From the NCBI GenBank assembly GCA_003427395.1, contig BFEA01000105.1, positions 177,108 to 217,984 of the forward strand: 40,877 bases of DNA. Direction: 5' to 3'. Shown in pieces: positions 1-9,770 of this stretch (its first letter is position 1; the number at the start of each line of letters is the position of its first letter). The DNA is from Chara braunii. Taxonomy: Eukaryota; Streptophyta; Charophyceae; Charales; Characeae. The notes under the pieces were generated by a model. That model was given only the letters and a program-made list of their open reading frames with translations, was not told the DNA's origin and searched no databases. Made by a program: the position numbers and the translations under genes.

Positions 1-412
1 GTCCACCATCTCTTCTTCCCCTCTCACCACCTGCTTCTCAGTATCAGCGGACTCCTACAGAGAGAGAGTTGTGACATGAGACTTGACGACATTGGATCCA
101 GACTCGACATTGGGATTCAGACATTTTGACAAGGGACTATTTGGGTCTGTGCTGAACACTTGGTGTTGACGACATTCCCATCTTCCCTTCTTCTTTGTCT
201 AACCCCACCTCCTTTCGTCTGTGTATGGTTGGGGCTGGCGCAGTCTTCTTGTGTGAAGCGCCAGACCCCTTCGCACAATGATGATGATGATGTATGTTCG
301 GGGCTGCATTACAATATTGTTTGTTCGGATCATTGGTATCTAAGTCTTCCGCTGTGCTATCTATTGAAAGGTCGGTTCTTGTTCTGGTCTGCACCTATAC
401 GGTATGCAACAC
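1..412. other. No recognised gene
   Basis: Short open frames on both strands here have no recognisable domain and biased composition. They include a (GAT)n stretch near 278-292, read as poly-His or poly-Asp depending on the strand. I see no gene or element end until the direct repeat that begins near 413. Confidence 0.5.
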
Positions 413-1335
413 TTGGTAAGGTTCCAATTCGAACCAATTGAACTTATTCCCTCCAAAACACAGCAAAGAAAATGACTGTACATGAACCAACCACGTGTCA
501 CTCACTCCTAGAACTCGCTGTTGTACATATCTACCTTGCGCAAGAGAAATGCTAAAAAAACAGAAAGATCTTCGGGACATTCGTTATATAATACTTGTCT
601 TTGCCCCATTGGAGTACGTGAAGCTTAGATCCCTGGGAATCTGGAAGTCTGCATGTCGTTATCCTTACCTCTAGTACACCAACACCCCATATATGTTCCT
701 GCCTGATGGAGTAACAATACTCCAAAAAGGAAGGCGTGACCTCCTTACGATTCCGAGTACCTTCGTGATTGAAGTCTGCAAGGGCCTAGTTGCACCACTC
801 ACCATCCGCAAACATTCTGAATGCATCAAGACATAGCAGTTGTGCAGGTACATTCAAAATCTTGATGGATTGCAAGTGGTGCAAACACACCCTAAGCCAT
901 GATGCGATGGGGTGTTCTTAAATCAGTGGGTGATTATCTCCTTAAAGCAACAACAGACTAATGTAAAACGTTGGTAGAGAAGGGTCGGGCAACATATTAT
1001 GATGTTGAAAGGGAGAGGTCAAGTTGCTAAGTATTAGCAGGCGACAATTAAGGAATGAAGGAATTTTTTTATGAAGACCCATCAGCGGGTAAACGAACCA
1101 GTAATCATCTTGCTCCTCCTCCTCCTCCTCATCGCCACCATTACTAGCAACATCGTCGTCATCAACAGTACATCGACGTAAGAATAGAAATCACCGTAGA
1201 ATATAGGCATCAATATAGGAAAAGGGAGAAGGAGAAGGAGAAGGAGAAGAAAACAAAAATTAGGAAGAAAGTGAAGGAGGGAGGGAGGACGAACTAAAAG
1301 GAACGCGTGTCGTGCAAGAGCCCAAGGGATTGTGC

Positions 1336-1386
<51 letters not shown>
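413..1386. repeat. Long direct repeat, copy 1 (~974 bp)
   Basis: This block matches 1944-2937 almost base for base, with scattered substitutions and small indels, from the shared start TTGGTAAGGTT to the shared (GT)n tract. It has no recognisable coding domain; the ORFs in it are shadows of (TCC)n, (GGAGAA)n and (GT)n tracts. The (GT)n tract at about 1336-1386 stops at a single unresolved base (1387). The copies could be a local segmental duplication or two copies of an unclassified dispersed element. I cannot tell which from this window. Confidence 0.85.
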
Positions 1387-1387
1387 N

Positions 1388-1943
1388 AAGATAGAAGGCA
1401 AGGGATGAGGAGGAGGAAGAGGAGGTGTTAAAGAGGTGAAGAAAAAGAAGAATCAGAAGAAAGAGAAGGAGAAGAAGGATGGTGTTGGTGAAGGCAGGGA
1501 AGAGCAGAAGGGGAATGAAGAACGCCGACGAAGCCCATCCATCCAATTTTTTTTATTTTTTTTTTCAAGAGATGACAGCGCTTATCGGAACTGTATCCAG
1601 GAAAGGCATATAACATCATCTTTTAGCCTACCTTCAAAACCAAGCACACTAAATTGCACCAAATTCTCACACCTGATTCAAATAAACAATGAGAGTTATA
1701 CACAGGTTGTACACATGCAATAAAAACAAGGGCTAAAACAAGGGAGGATTTATTTATAAAAAAAAAAAAAAACTAAAAACAAAAAAAGGAAAAAAATTAT
1801 GTCATGTTACAACTGATCTCCCACCGTCCATAACCTTGGATCGGGTCTCAACTTCGTACAGACCAAATCTGCACGAATTGAACTAAATCTTCTGTTTCCT
1901 CATTTTCACTGCTATCTACGCGGATACTCACACAGAAGGTGGT
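1388..1943. other. Spacer between the two long direct repeats, no gene
   Basis: Purine-rich GAAGAA/GAGGAA sequence (1400-1520), a T run near 1550-1565 and an A run near 1759-1773 dominate the spacer. A lysine/glutamate-rich frame at 1436-1723 reflects this composition. I see no element termini. Confidence 0.5.
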
Positions 1944-2878
1944 TTGGTAAGGTTCAAATTCGAACCAATTGAACTTATTCCCGCCAAAACAAAGCAAAGA
2001 AAATGACTGTACTTGAACCAACCACGTGTCACTCACTCCTAGAACTCGTTGCTGTACATATCTACCTTGCGCACGAAAAATGCTAAAAAAGCAGAAAGAT
2101 CTTCGGGACATCCGTTATATAATACTTGTCTTTGCCCCATTGGAGTACGTGAAGCTTAGATCCCTCGGAATCTGGAAGTCTGCATGTCGTTATCCTTACC
2201 TCCAGTACACCAACACCCCATATATGTTCCTGCCTGATGGAGTAACAATATTCCAAAAAGGAACGCGTGACCTCCTTACGATTCCGAGTACCTTCATGAT
2301 TGAAGTCTGCAAGGGCCTAGTTGCACCACTCACCATCCGCAAACATTTTGAATGCATCTGGACATAGCAGTTGTGCAAATACATTCAAAATCTTGGTGGA
2401 TTGCAAGTGGTGCAAACACACCCTAAGCCGTGATGCGATGGGATGTTCTTAAATTAATGGGTGATTATCTCCTTAAAGCAGCAACAGACTAACGTAAAAC
2501 GTTGGTAGAGAAGGGTCGGGCAACATATTCTGATGTTGAAAGGGAGAGGTCAAGTTGCTAAGTATTAGCAGGCGACAGTTGAGAAATGAAGGAATTTTTT
2601 CATGAAGACCCATCAGCGGGTAAACGAACCAGTAATCATCTTGTTCCTCCTCCTCCTCCTCATCGCCACCATTACCAGCAACATCGTCGTCATCAACAGT
2701 ACATCGACGTAAGAATAGAAATCACCGTAGAATATAGGCATCAATATAAGCATCAATATAGGAAAAGGGAGAAGGAGAAGGAGAAGGAGAAGAAAACAAA
2801 AATTAGAAAGAAAGTGAAGGAGGGAGGGAGGAGGAACTAGAAGGAACGTGTGTCGTGCGTGAGCCCAACGGATTGCGC

Positions 2879-2937
<59 letters not shown>
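1944..2937. repeat. Long direct repeat, copy 2 (~994 bp)
   Basis: This is the second copy of the 413-1386 block. It differs by point changes and a short internal expansion: an extra ATAAGCATCAATATAGG-like unit near 2744-2760. It ends in a pure (GT)n run at 2881-2937 that passes directly into (GA)n. The two copies end at the same kind of microsatellite, which may mark the end of an element or a recombination junction. Confidence 0.85.
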
Positions 2938-2959
<22 letters not shown>

Positions 2960-3097
2960 ACAAAGAGAGAGAGAGAGAGAAAGACCGTTTGAATGTGGCC
3001 AGGAAAAAACGCGACAGTGGGGGCGAGGGCAGAGGCTTGGACTGGCATGGATTAGCAAGGAAAGGGAGACAGCAAGAGGCAGTGGGAGAGCCCCACG

Positions 3098-3164
<67 letters not shown>
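2937..3164. repeat. (GA)n microsatellites
   Basis: There are two (GA)n blocks, 2937-2979 (interrupted) and a pure run at 3103-3164, separated by about 120 bp of mixed sequence. With the preceding (GT)n tract they explain the long but meaningless Ser/Leu, Thr/His and Arg/Glu ORFs on both strands. Confidence 0.95.
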
Positions 3165-3166
<2 letters not shown>

Positions 3167-3556
3167 GAGGTCCAGCGAAGACGGGCCTCAACGTCCTTGC
3201 TGTTGTTGGATAAGCAGGCAGGATGCTGGGCGCGTTCTCGTACGCCCGTCCCCACTCGCTCAGCCAGCCCACACACTTGATGGTAGGCGAATCGGTTCGA
3301 GCGTGTCGAAGGGCTGCCTCGACCGTGTCGTAGGACGAAATAAAAAATCAGAGAAACAACAACAAAAAAAAAACAACGTCGCACGGAACTCAATTGGATT
3401 CAACGCGCGAATCCGGGCGTGTTTGTGGAGAAGTGCAGACAGGCGCAAATCAAACCACTAGTACCCGGAAAAAAAAAAAGCACTAGCGACGCGGATGCCC
3501 TCGCGCGGTAATCGTGCCAGCGGATCCGCTGGCGACAGAATAAATCCCGGGGTCAA

Positions 3557-3590
3557 GGGCCTCGCCACACCACTCTCGAAATGTGAAAAA
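3557..3590 (+). mobile_element. Solo end of MITE family A
   Basis: The sequence begins GGGCCTCGCCACACCACTCT and continues TCGAAATGTGAAAAA. This is the same inverted-repeat end seen in the complete copies at 5730-5851 and 19883-19998. The opposite end is missing, so this is a truncated copy. Confidence 0.7.
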
Positions 3591-3771
3591 GTCCTTTCTC
3601 GGATCGTTTCTCGGATTGCAATGAAACGACCTCATTTCATCTCCCAAAACCCCGACATCCCCCAAGAAAAAAACGAAAACCCTCCACCCGAAAAGGAAAC
3701 TGGCCGCCGCCCATCACAAGCCCGAACGACTGCAATGAAACGACCTCTGGACGTGCACTCCCAAAGCCTGC

Positions 3772-3937
3772 CACTACCACTCGCACTACCGGTCTCTCCT
3801 ACCCGCGACCGCACCCTTCCAACTTTTCCCTAAACCCCGAAAAGACCCTAGCGTTGACACTACCACTCGCACTACCGGTTTGTCTCCTACCCGCGACCGC
3901 ACCCTTCCAACTTTTCCCTAAACCCCGAAAAGACCCC
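3772..3937. repeat. 86-bp tandem duplication
   Basis: Two units start CACTACCACTCGCACTACCG at 3772 and 3858. Both run through CCGCGACCGCACCCTTCCAA to the shared AAACCCCGAAAAGACCC. They differ only by a few bases. Confidence 0.9.
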
Positions 3938-4369
3938 AGCCAAGACCATTCAACGCGCACGACATTTCCCAAAATAGCAATTACAGAAAACGACAAAATT
4001 ACAACCGCAGTAAGAGCAGCACTGATCTTCTGCCTTTGATGACGGGCAAATGCTCCTAGTCGTGGATTGTTGTTGCTGCATGGAGTCCAGTCCGTTGATG
4101 CATGAAAACAGTGGTTGGGAAAGGATGGGAAAATGGTGCCAGGAGTCCCAAAATGGTTCCGGTAGTTGTGGGAAATCTAACAGCAGTAGTTCGCTTGAAT
4201 CGACTGAGGCCGTTGGAGTTGGGTGTAACGTAGCTACTTGAAACAGATACAACGCTGATAGTGCGGGTGTGAGTAGTTCGTCAGGCAATTCAATTTCAAG
4301 TGTCCGTGCGCCAGGGTGGATAATTCATCATCATGTCCTTCAGCCAGAGCTAACACCGACTCTAACCGG

Positions 4370-4370
<1 letters not shown>

Positions 4371-4411
<41 letters not shown>

Positions 4412-4412
4412 G

Positions 4413-4445
<33 letters not shown>

Positions 4446-4452
4446 ACACACA
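4371..4452. repeat. (CA)n microsatellite with CG interruptions
   Basis: The tract is a (CA)n run of about 82 bp interrupted by several CGCACG steps. Confidence 0.95.
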
Positions 4453-4941
4453 GAGTCCCTGACGTATGCTACCTCCGCCTCAGGCTCTCATCAAGGGCAG
4501 TTTCTTCAGGGCTCTTATTCGGGACTTGCTTCTGAAGCTCAGCAGAACAGAATCGCAAGGCGAGCGCCGGGGATCGCGACTCCTCGTCGCGTCATCCTCC
4601 TTGGCTCTGATTCCTCATGCTAGGCTGCTTTTGAGGCTGGGGTGAGTTCTCTTACTGCTGCGCTTGATGGCTCCTCTCTTCACCCCTCTTGCCCCCTTTT
4701 CCTCCCCCCTCTCCCGCCCGCTTCTCTTCCCCCACCTCCAACCACAACCACCCAACACCCTGGCAGTTTTGTCTCTGATGAACGGTCGTCCAGCGATCCG
4801 TTAGCGTCCCCCCCCCCACTCAAATCATCATAGAACTGACCGACCCCAGGTGATTTTGTGTCATTTGGCTCGTGTGCGTATTTGAACACAGGTCTTTTTA
4901 TCGACAATTGGGTGTACCATCCATCCACATGGGCTGAGTTA
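4453..4941. other. No recognised gene
   Basis: C/T-rich sequence. Short proline/serine-rich ORFs near 4642-4833 mirror glycine/arginine-rich frames on the other strand, which is a composition effect. Confidence 0.45.
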
Positions 4942-5185
4942 GGGCATACTCACACTAGGCCCTCAAACTTCCAAAATCACAAAGTGAGTGGCTAGATCGA
5001 GTCCTTGTAAAGGAAGGACTAGATCTGGCCGCTCATTTTGGGATTTTGCCATTTTGAGGGCCTATCTTCTTCCCCCGAATACATCGTAGAGTCATTATAG
5101 CTGTATTTGAGGCATCTTTCAGTCTAGATACAGCTATAATGACCGTTCGTTGTATTCGGGGGAAGAAGGTACTGTGAGTATGCCC
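4942..5185. mobile_element. Tourist-like MITE (outer) carrying a nested insertion
   Basis: The ends are perfect inverted repeats, GGGCATACTCACA (4942-4954) and TGTGAGTATGCCC (5173-5185). They are flanked by TTA at 4939-4941 and 5186-5188. A 3-bp TTA target duplication is the hallmark of PIF/Harbinger (Tourist) elements. The arms continue inward: CTTCTTCCCCCGAATAC near 5067 pairs with GTATTCGGGGGAAGAAG near 5150, and TCATTATAGCTGTAT near 5093 pairs with ATACAGCTATAATGA near 5129. Pairing is broken in the left arm only by the inner element (4958-5062). There is no coding capacity. Family assignment is inferred from the target duplication and size. Confidence 0.85.
4958..5062. mobile_element. 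Inner palindromic MITE inserted in the outer MITE
   Basis: This 105-bp hairpin has ends GGCCCTCAAA and TTTTGAGGGCC, and the dinucleotide TA on each side (4956-4957, 5063-5064). The arms pair over most of their length: AAAATC, TGAGTGGC and TAGATCGAGTCCTT on the left have counterparts on the right. Removing it with one TA restores the left arm of the outer element so that it pairs with the right arm. TA suggests a Tc1/mariner-like target, but the ends do not match the Stowaway consensus. Confidence 0.8.
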
Positions 5186-5188
5186 TTA

Positions 5189-5539
5189 GTAACTCATTTT
5201 TGTTAACAGAACCATAAGGATTCGAATGCTTCAGACCACATCGACGATTGTAGTGGATCCTGCTTTAAAAAAAAGAAAAAAAAAAAAAAGAAAAGAAAAA
5301 AGATTGTACTGGATCCTGCTGCGGGGTGGGACATATGGATAATGGAAATGCGACCGGATAACTTGAAAAAAAAATTAAAAAAACAAATGCAAACGGATAA
5401 TTTCTTTATCCACACGGTGAAAAACAAAAGGAAAAAGAAAAGAGCTGCCTTTATTCTCGTACTACGTCAACACTCCCGCTTGTACCTGTGTGTGTTTTTC
5501 GTTGATGTCAACTGACGAACAAAGCCAATCGCGTACATT
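5189..5539. other. No recognised gene
   Basis: A-rich tracts and a short direct repeat dominate: GATTGTAGTGGATCCTGCT at 5234 and GATTGTACTGGATCCTGCT at 5302, on either side of an A/G-rich run. I see no gene. Confidence 0.5.
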
Positions 5540-5659
5540 GGGCCTCGTTCCACTTATCAAATGTGCAAAATCAGAATGAATCTTCCTCTAGAACATGGAA
5601 ATGTACACCGGCATATTTTTTTGGTCTTTTGTGCATGTGGTGAGCAGCGCAGCGAGGGC
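5540..5659. mobile_element. MITE family B copy
   Basis: The element is about 120 bp with imperfect inverted ends: GGGCCTCGTTCCACTT...ATGTGCAAAA on the left, TTTTGTGCATGTGGTGAGCA...GCGAGGGC on the right. The core GAATGAATCTTC...CTAGAACATGGAAA is shared with the copies at 7907-8033 and 8840-8945. A target duplication is not clear. Confidence 0.65.
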
Positions 5660-5729
5660 GAATGGAAAGTGCTGAACTAAAAAAGAAAGAAAAAAAAAAG
5701 AACAGAAAAAAAAAAAACTCCTGAATTAT

Positions 5730-5851
5730 GGGCCTGGCCACACCACTCTCGAAATGTGAAAAACGCAAAAACGTGGCGGGTGCATCTGGCCATATTCTAG
5801 CAGAAAGTTCATTCTCATTGTGCACATTTCGAGAGTGGTGTGGCGATGGCC
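5730..5851. mobile_element. MITE family A, complete copy
   Basis: This is a 122-bp element. The left end GGGCCTGGCCACACCACTCT-CGAAATGTG pairs with the right end CACATTTCG-AGAGTGGTGTGGCGATGGCC. TAT flanks both sides (5727-5729, 5852-5854). The core AAACGTGGCGGGTGCATCTG and GGCCATATTCTAGCAG is shared with 5959-6042 and 19883-19998. No ORF belongs to it. The TAT duplication does not match a family I can name with confidence. Confidence 0.8.
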
Positions 5852-5890
5852 TATGTGCCGTTTCCTTCAGCTGCCGTGTGTAGTTGCCTC

Positions 5891-5933
5891 CTTTTTTTTC
5901 TTTTCTTTTCTTTTCTTTTCTTTTCTTTTCTTT
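5891..5933. repeat. (TTTTC)n pentanucleotide microsatellite
   Basis: About eight TTTTC units lie between family A copies. Confidence 0.95.
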
Positions 5934-5958
5934 GTTCCATTCGTCATGTCCTTGTTGA

Positions 5959-6042
5959 GGCTTGCCCACAAAAAATGTGGCGGGTGCATCTGGCCATGTT
6001 CTAGCAGGAAGTTCACATTTCGAGAGTGGTGTGGCGATGCCC
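5959..6042. mobile_element. MITE family A, internally deleted copy
   Basis: The core AATGTGGCGGGTGCATCTGG and the right end CACATTTCGAGAGTGGTGTG-GCGATGCCC are intact. Most of the left end (CACTCTCGAAATGTG) is deleted. It is the third inverted-repeat element within 500 bp. Confidence 0.75.
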
Positions 6043-6822
6043 TTAGTCTCATGGCCTCCTTCCTCCTCCAGCGTCAATGGCGACAGCGATGCCGTTGATA
6101 ACGACGAGTCTACTCTTACATCTCTACCGTCCGATGACGAAGCCTGCACGTCCACCGACCGGGTTCCCTCCCTCTCTCCCATATCTCCGCCGCTTACCAC
6201 CGATTTACCCTGTCAATTGAAAGGTGCCAAATCTCAGAACAAGAACGCAACTTCATGCAAAGGTTGAAGATCAGTCTTCTTACTTGCCTTCCAAGGCGTC
6301 TTCCTGCTCCCTTCCTGTATATCCTGCTCGATTCCCTCCCTCTGTCCTACCCTCTCAGGCTACTTCCTCCTCCTCCTCCTCCTCCTCCTCTACATCGACC
6401 ACGGCAGCTTGATTTACCTCCTCCTCTAGATCGAGGTATGGAAGCTGGATTTTCTGCTTCCTCCTCCTCCTCCTCCTCCTCCTCCTCCCCTTTTGCTACT
6501 CTTGCGCCTCTGCTCCTCCCCGCATCACCACGAACGAAGCTTTCACTATATCTATCCGTACTGCTTATTTTGTTCCTGTCCACCCTACAGGAGTCAGGCT
6601 CCAAAAAAAAAAACAAAAAAAAAAACAGGAGTCAGGGCCGACTCGCGATATTTCGTATTTCGGTGCTGAACCTGGTTGCACATCCAGGTAGGTTCATGGT
6701 AAACGTGCACGTGCACGAGGTGTGGATAGCCTTGTCGCCATGACTTCCCACCTTGCTATCCTCCAGCTCTTCTGCGATGACAGACCTCATGTAACAGTAT
6801 TGTTGTGGCCTTGCCAATCTGT
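6043..6822. other. No recognised gene; (TCC)n tracts
   Basis: Pyrimidine-rich sequence with (TCC)n at about 6365-6390 and 6460-6490. The frames on both strands (Ser/Pro-rich or Glu-rich) follow from these tracts. A run of A interrupted by C lies near 6602-6626. I found no domain. Confidence 0.5.
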
Positions 6823-6823
6823 C

Positions 6824-7006
6824 CTGGTGCCTGGTCCCATTAGCAAAGAGAAGATTGGATTAAAAATTCCTGAATCTGGATGTGTTTTGTGCAGAGATGC
6901 AGGAAAGCCAATCAATCCCAATTTTCTGCATCTCTCGTCAAACGCGTCGAGATTCAGAAATTACTGTAAATCCAATCCTCTCCTTGCTAATGGGACCAGG
7001 CCCCTG
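6824..7006. mobile_element. 183-bp near-palindromic element (MITE-like hairpin)
   Basis: The left arm GCCTGGTCCCATTAGCAA, then AGATTGGATT, AATCT and GCAGAGATGCAG, pairs with the right arm CTGCATCTCT, AGATT, AATCCAATC and TTGCTAATGGGACCAGGC. The spacer is only about 16 bp. Pairing extends over nearly 80 bp per arm. There is no coding capacity and no clear target duplication. The structure is typical of a MITE, or of an inverted duplication able to give a double-stranded transcript. Confidence 0.75.
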
Positions 7007-7184
7007 GTTGCTTACAGGACTGCTGCATCTTTGCTATTCGTTAACCGGCAAATCCAGCGGTCGACGCGTCGTTTGGTGGTCCCCACTTTTCGTCAGTTCC
7101 CTCGAAGCAGAGCGCCGCTCTTATCGGCTTACGCGGTAAGAGCATTTGATTCGGGTCTGGGGTGGTATGGAAAGCGGCAGGCAA

Positions 7185-7402
7185 AAATAAGAAAAAAAAA
7201 AGAAGAAAAAGAAAAAAAAGGAAAAAAAGGAAAAAAAAGAAAAAAAAGAAAAAAAGAGGAAAAATAAGAAAAAAAAAGAAAAAAGAAAAAAAAGAAAGAA
7301 AGCGGCAGGCCACTTTGAAAAGGCGCAGATTTAAAAAAAAGAAAAAAGAAAAAAGAAAAAAAAAAGAAAAAAGAAAAAAGAAAAAAAAGAAAAGAAAAGG
7401 CG
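7185..7402. repeat. Long polypurine tract (A/G only, two blocks)
   Basis: Two blocks, about 7186-7302 and 7333-7399, are almost pure A and G on the plus strand. They are separated by a copy of the flanking phrase AAGCGGCAGGC. The phrases AAAGCGGCAGGC (near 7172 and 7300) and AAAAGGCGCAGAT (near 7318 and 7395) recur at the block edges. The phase of the duplication suggests tandem duplication or slippage. Lys-rich (plus) and Phe-rich (minus) ORFs are artefacts of it. Confidence 0.9.
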
Positions 7403-7906
7403 CAGATACAGGCTCGCGAGCCTCGGAAAGTAGCGTCGTCTTTGCCGGTTACTTCTTTTCTCAATCTTACCCCTCCTTCCTCCCTATGTGTGCTCCTTTG
7501 CCCTTCTCCCTCCCTCTCTTCTTCCTCTTCCCTCTCCTACCTTGTTTTCCTGGACACAACTCCCTTGCCATGTCCTTCCTCATCCCTCTTCTCGCCTTTC
7601 GTTCGCTCATCCCCTGCCCGTACTTCTCTTTTGCTATTTTGTTAACGAAAAGGTATGTATATATTTCTCTTTTTTATTTCTCAGTAGAATTCTACTAAAG
7701 GTAGACGATCTACAGGTTACATGAAGTAGTGGGGGACATGAGCGCGATCGCGATGTAAAGGAGATGAGTGATGTAGTGAATGATCATAAGGACGATGATG
7801 AGCGATTGTGGAGATGATTATGGGGAGGGTGAAGACAATGATGGTGATGTTCATGATGATGATGATGATGATGATGATTTAAAAACACGAATCTTCTCCC
7901 TTCATC
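7403..7906. other. No recognised gene; (GAT)n tract
   Basis: C/T-rich sequence to about 7700, then a (GAT)n microsatellite at about 7852-7878. Overlapping Ser/Pro/Leu-rich frames have no domain. Confidence 0.5.
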
Positions 7907-8033
7907 GGCCCTCACTCCACTACTCACCACATGTGCAAAATAAAGAGAATGAATTTTCCGCTAGAACATGGAAAGATGCACTGTCATATTTTTTTGTCTT
8001 TTGTGCACGTGGTGAGTAGTGTAGCGATGGGCC
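7907..8033. mobile_element. MITE family B, best copy
   Basis: The element is 127 bp. The left end GGCCCTCACTCCACTACTCA-CCACATGTGCAAAA pairs with the right end TTTTGTGCACGTGGTGAGTA-GTGTAGCGATGGGCC. The core GAATGAATTTTC...CTAGAACATGGAAAGATGC is shared with the other B copies. B resembles A in its GGGCC termini, ATGTG step and CTAGAACATGG-like core, so A and B may be related. No clear target duplication. Confidence 0.75.
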
Positions 8034-8839
8034 TAGTCATGGTTCCTGCTGCGTCGTCCTCGTGTTTGGAATCCACTTCTCTGAGAAGAAATGGAAGAAG
8101 AGTATATCACGGCCGGAGTAAGAGAGGGGGTAGCAGGTTAATGAAGAGGCGAAGTACCGGCCTGATGGCTGAACGGTACACGTTAGTCTGACGCTAACGT
8201 AGCACTAGCACGAACAGAGCACAAACATAGCACAAACATAGTACGAGGAGCTTCGCACATAGATACGGATAGTCGAGTCTGATGCTTCTGGCCAGGCCGT
8301 ACCGTACCAGTTCGATTGCATAGCTCAGTGAGGCTCGTGCTAACATAGCACGAACATAGACAAACATAGCACAAGCGTAGTAGGAGGAACCCTTTTTTTT
8401 TTTTTTCCGCCTATAACGGCCGACTATTGCAGTGTGAACGGGCCCAGTGCCCAAGGCAATACAACAACGGTGTCATCGAGTCCCATCAGGGGCCGATGGG
8501 TTCTCTGACCCAATAGTGCGAGGAATTTTGCGCATAGCATTACCCATAGTCAGGCCAGGTTGTACTGGCGTGACTGCAGTTTGTGGCAGTTTGTACTAAG
8601 ACAGCACAGACATAGTGCCTCACACTACAACATTCGAAACGTATCTGGAGCTGGTATGCGTCCAAAGGGATGAGTTGGAATGTGTCTGGGGCACACTGCA
8701 ATACAAAACATGTCTAAAATTGTGTAGTGGAGAGAAGCCCATAGTACACGTTGTGGTTCGCTGAGAGGAGAAGGAGCGAGGTTCACCGCACCACTTGCCC
8801 AAGGCCAATACTTTGAATGTATCTGGACCCTTATACATA
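8034..8839. repeat. No gene; degenerate ACATAGCAC-type repeats
   Basis: Short imperfect units (AACATAGCACAAACATAG and variants) lie at about 8205-8252 and 8338-8382. A longer diverged pair starts GTACGAGGAGCTTCGCACATAG near 8241 and GTGCGAGGAATTTTGCGCATAG near 8516; both run through ATAGTC to GGCCAGG. A related AACATAGCACCAACG occurs near 16067. I see no gene. Confidence 0.5.
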
Positions 8840-8945
8840 GGGCCTGTGCAAGATGAGAATGAATCTTCGGCTAGAATATGGAAAGATACACTGCCATATT
8901 TTTTGTTTTTTTGTGCATGTGCTGAGTAGTGGAGCAAGATATGAG
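8840..8945. mobile_element. MITE family B, partial copy
   Basis: The core GAGAATGAATCTTC-GGCTAGAATATGGAAAGATA and the right part TTTTTGTGCATGTGCTGAGT-AGTGGAGCAAG are present. The left end keeps GGGCCTGTGCAAGATGAG but lacks most of the pairing arm, so the copy is internally deleted. Confidence 0.6.
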
Positions 8946-8971
8946 CAACTCGGCATGGTCCAAGGATCAAA

Positions 8972-9330
8972 CTGACCACCAAGGAGATAGAAGACAAGGA
9001 AGAGACTTATAGTGAATAGAGAGAGAGAAGAAAAGGAACGGTAGAAAAAAAAAGAGTAAAGACCCCAAGGAGATACAAGACAAGGAAGAGACATATAGTG
9101 AATAGAGAGAGAGAAGAAAAGGAACGGTAGAAAAAAGAAGAGTAAAGACCCCAGCGTATAAAAAAAAAAAAAAATGTTACACAATAAGCGACCGGCAAGG
9201 AGATAGAAGACAAGGAAGAGACACACAGTGAATAGAGAAAGAAAAGAAAGGAAAGGTAGAAAAAAGAAGAGTAAAGACCCCAACACATGAAAAAAACGTT
9301 CAATGATACACAATAAGCTCGTGGCGGCGT
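8972..9330. repeat. Three-copy tandem repeat (87-128 bp units)
   Basis: Units begin CAAGGAGATAGAAGACAAGG (or ACAAGACAAGG) near 8980, 9067 and 9197 and end AGAGTAAAGACC. The second and third copies share an extra tail with an A run and ACACAATAAGC. The first spacing is 87 bp (29 codons), so minus-strand frames read as repeated hydrophobic Phe/Leu/Ser blocks. No upstream start context or known domain supports a gene. Confidence 0.8.
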
Positions 9331-9770
9331 AACCCAACTTGTTTTGGCTGGTACGCCCAACTAGCGCTCATAATCGGTCTTAGTTGTAGTTGTTGATGAC
9401 GTAAACGAGAAATGCTAGCGTATTCATAGTTTAACTAGTCATCCGAATTACCCGAGAAATACTACGAAGCATCATCCATCACAACCAATTGGAACCAATT
9501 GATGGGAGTTCAAAGTTGTCTGAAAATCAATACCCACTAATGGCAACGAGTCATCAAATTTTTCAATCCTAAAGGCNAAAACAAATGAAGTGCATTTCAG
9601 ATATGAAAAAGAGTGTTTTCTTTTTCAGGGGATTTTCATGCTTGAATGTGGGATTTTCGGAGGCGAGAGTCCTCTAAAACCCAAATTTTTATATTTTTCG
9701 TAAGTTTTTTTAATTTCTCAAGAATTTTTTACCTACTTTGAATTTTCTCAATTGGCATCTAAGCAAACAA
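9331..9770. other. No recognised gene; single N at 9577
   Basis: AT-rich sequence with no ORF of note. One unresolved base follows CTAAAGGC. Confidence 0.5.

Larger units (their letters stand above)
3165..4370. other. No recognised gene; small duplications
   Basis: I see no coding domain. The stretch holds a solo MITE end (3557-3590) and an 86-bp tandem duplication (3772-3937). A short direct repeat, TGCAATGAAACGACCTC, occurs near 3619 and 3731. Codon-like composition is absent and the overlapping ORFs are short. Confidence 0.5.

Noticed and set aside
2803-3461. Long ORFs of 110-219 codons on both strands
   Set aside because: They are translations of (GT)n and (GA)n tracts (Thr/His, Ser/Leu, Arg/Glu, Cys/Val repeats).
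5571-6200. 209-codon minus-strand ORF
   Set aside because: It crosses two MITEs and a (TTTTC)n tract; its repeats are MITE ends.
7129-7698. Lys-rich (plus) and Phe-rich (minus) ORFs
   Set aside because: They are produced by the polypurine tract.
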